DNA of 64,000 bases from Inia geoffrensis (Eukaryota > Chordata > Mammalia > Artiodactyla > Iniidae): positions 35,937,496-36,001,495 of the forward strand of contig CM070900.1 of NCBI GenBank assembly GCA_036417435.1, read 5' to 3'. Within the stretch, counting starts at the first letter, position 1, and every line of letters starts with the position of its first letter. Below the pieces are notes generated by a model. That model saw only the letters and a program-made list of their open reading frames with translations, was not told the DNA's origin and searched no databases. This document shows positions 63,736-64,000 of this stretch, piece by piece. A program made the translations under genes and the position numbers.

Positions 63736-64000
63736 TCCCTTTTCTGAGGTGAATAATCCTTTGCATTTCTTTCCCTGGAACCATGTTCTAGGCATTCTCT
63801 ACATCAATAGAATTTGAGTTGAGTCTCAGACACTTTCTATGAAGAAAATGAAAGGAAACAAGACCTTCAGCTGCCTTCACCCTTTCCTGCCTCAACTATT
63901 TCAACCCACCCGGATTTTCAAGGTATCCTCCCAAACCAACAACAGGACTTGAAAAATGGCCCAGCCATTTGGAAAAAGAAAAACAGTTAGTCAAATGCAT
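63736..64000. other. Unassigned sequence at the window end
   Basis: No feature recognised. Confidence 0.35.

Overview
The window is a stretch of mammalian nuclear DNA, almost certainly from a cetacean and probably a toothed whale. The main evidence is 22 copies of the tRNA-derived CHR-type SINE of whales, hippos and ruminants. Their head begins GGGCTTCCCTGGTGGCGCAG, and most are of a compact ~200 bp, CpG-rich, poly(A)-tailed form that is abundant in whales and dolphins. L1 3' ends of the artiodactyl/cetacean type and a typical mammalian layer of MIR, L2, L3/CR1, hAT and LTR fossils agree with this. No prokaryotic or viral replicon features are present. I recognise no protein-coding exon, tRNA, rRNA or CRISPR array. 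Almost all long open frames start on non-ATG codons or run through SINE, L1 or MIR sequence.

Layout. 1-5.8 kb: an L1 3' end at the left edge inside an antisense ERVL-type LTR, then L2, MER58-like, old L1, SINE and MIR pieces, an L2 antisense block, and a single small ATG open frame (4510-4629). 5.2-9.1 kb: two L1 3' ends with a SINE after or inside them. 9-14 kb: unique sequence, a solo class-I LTR with an exact 4-bp target duplication (10862-11373), a MIR split by a SINE, a CA microsatellite and an MLT1-like LTR (13104-13621). 14-20 kb: L2 on both strands, a hAT element and two L1s. 20-24 kb: mostly unique, with a weak CpG island carrying CTCF- and YY1-like motifs (about 22.9-23.3 kb). 24-32 kb: SINEs, MIRs, an L3/CR1 element split by MER5A, and unique blocks. 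32.6-34.5 kb: an L1 with a SINE inside. 35-41 kb: a candidate conserved unique block, a MIR split by a SINE, a second ERVL-type LTR (38443-38987), an L1, and two structurally odd SINEs (5'-truncated; tailless). 41-49.8 kb: SINEs, an antisense L1, MIR pairs and long L2 blocks on both strands. 50-58.5 kb: the least repetitive part, containing the best CpG island (56380-57040) and candidate enhancer-like blocks. 58.5-64 kb: MIRs, an L1 cluster with two facing SINEs, a long-form SINE and an LTR-like fossil.

The window therefore reads as intergenic or large-intron DNA. Its main information is a nested record of transposon insertions (MIR, L2, L3 and DNA transposons oldest; LTRs and L1 next; compact CHR SINEs youngest) plus a few candidate regulatory islands. 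No previously undescribed genetic system was found. The items most worth checking are the two CpG islands, the clean solo LTR, the tailless SINE, the facing SINE pair and the candidate conserved blocks. Family names are given from memory of consensus sequences, without a database search.
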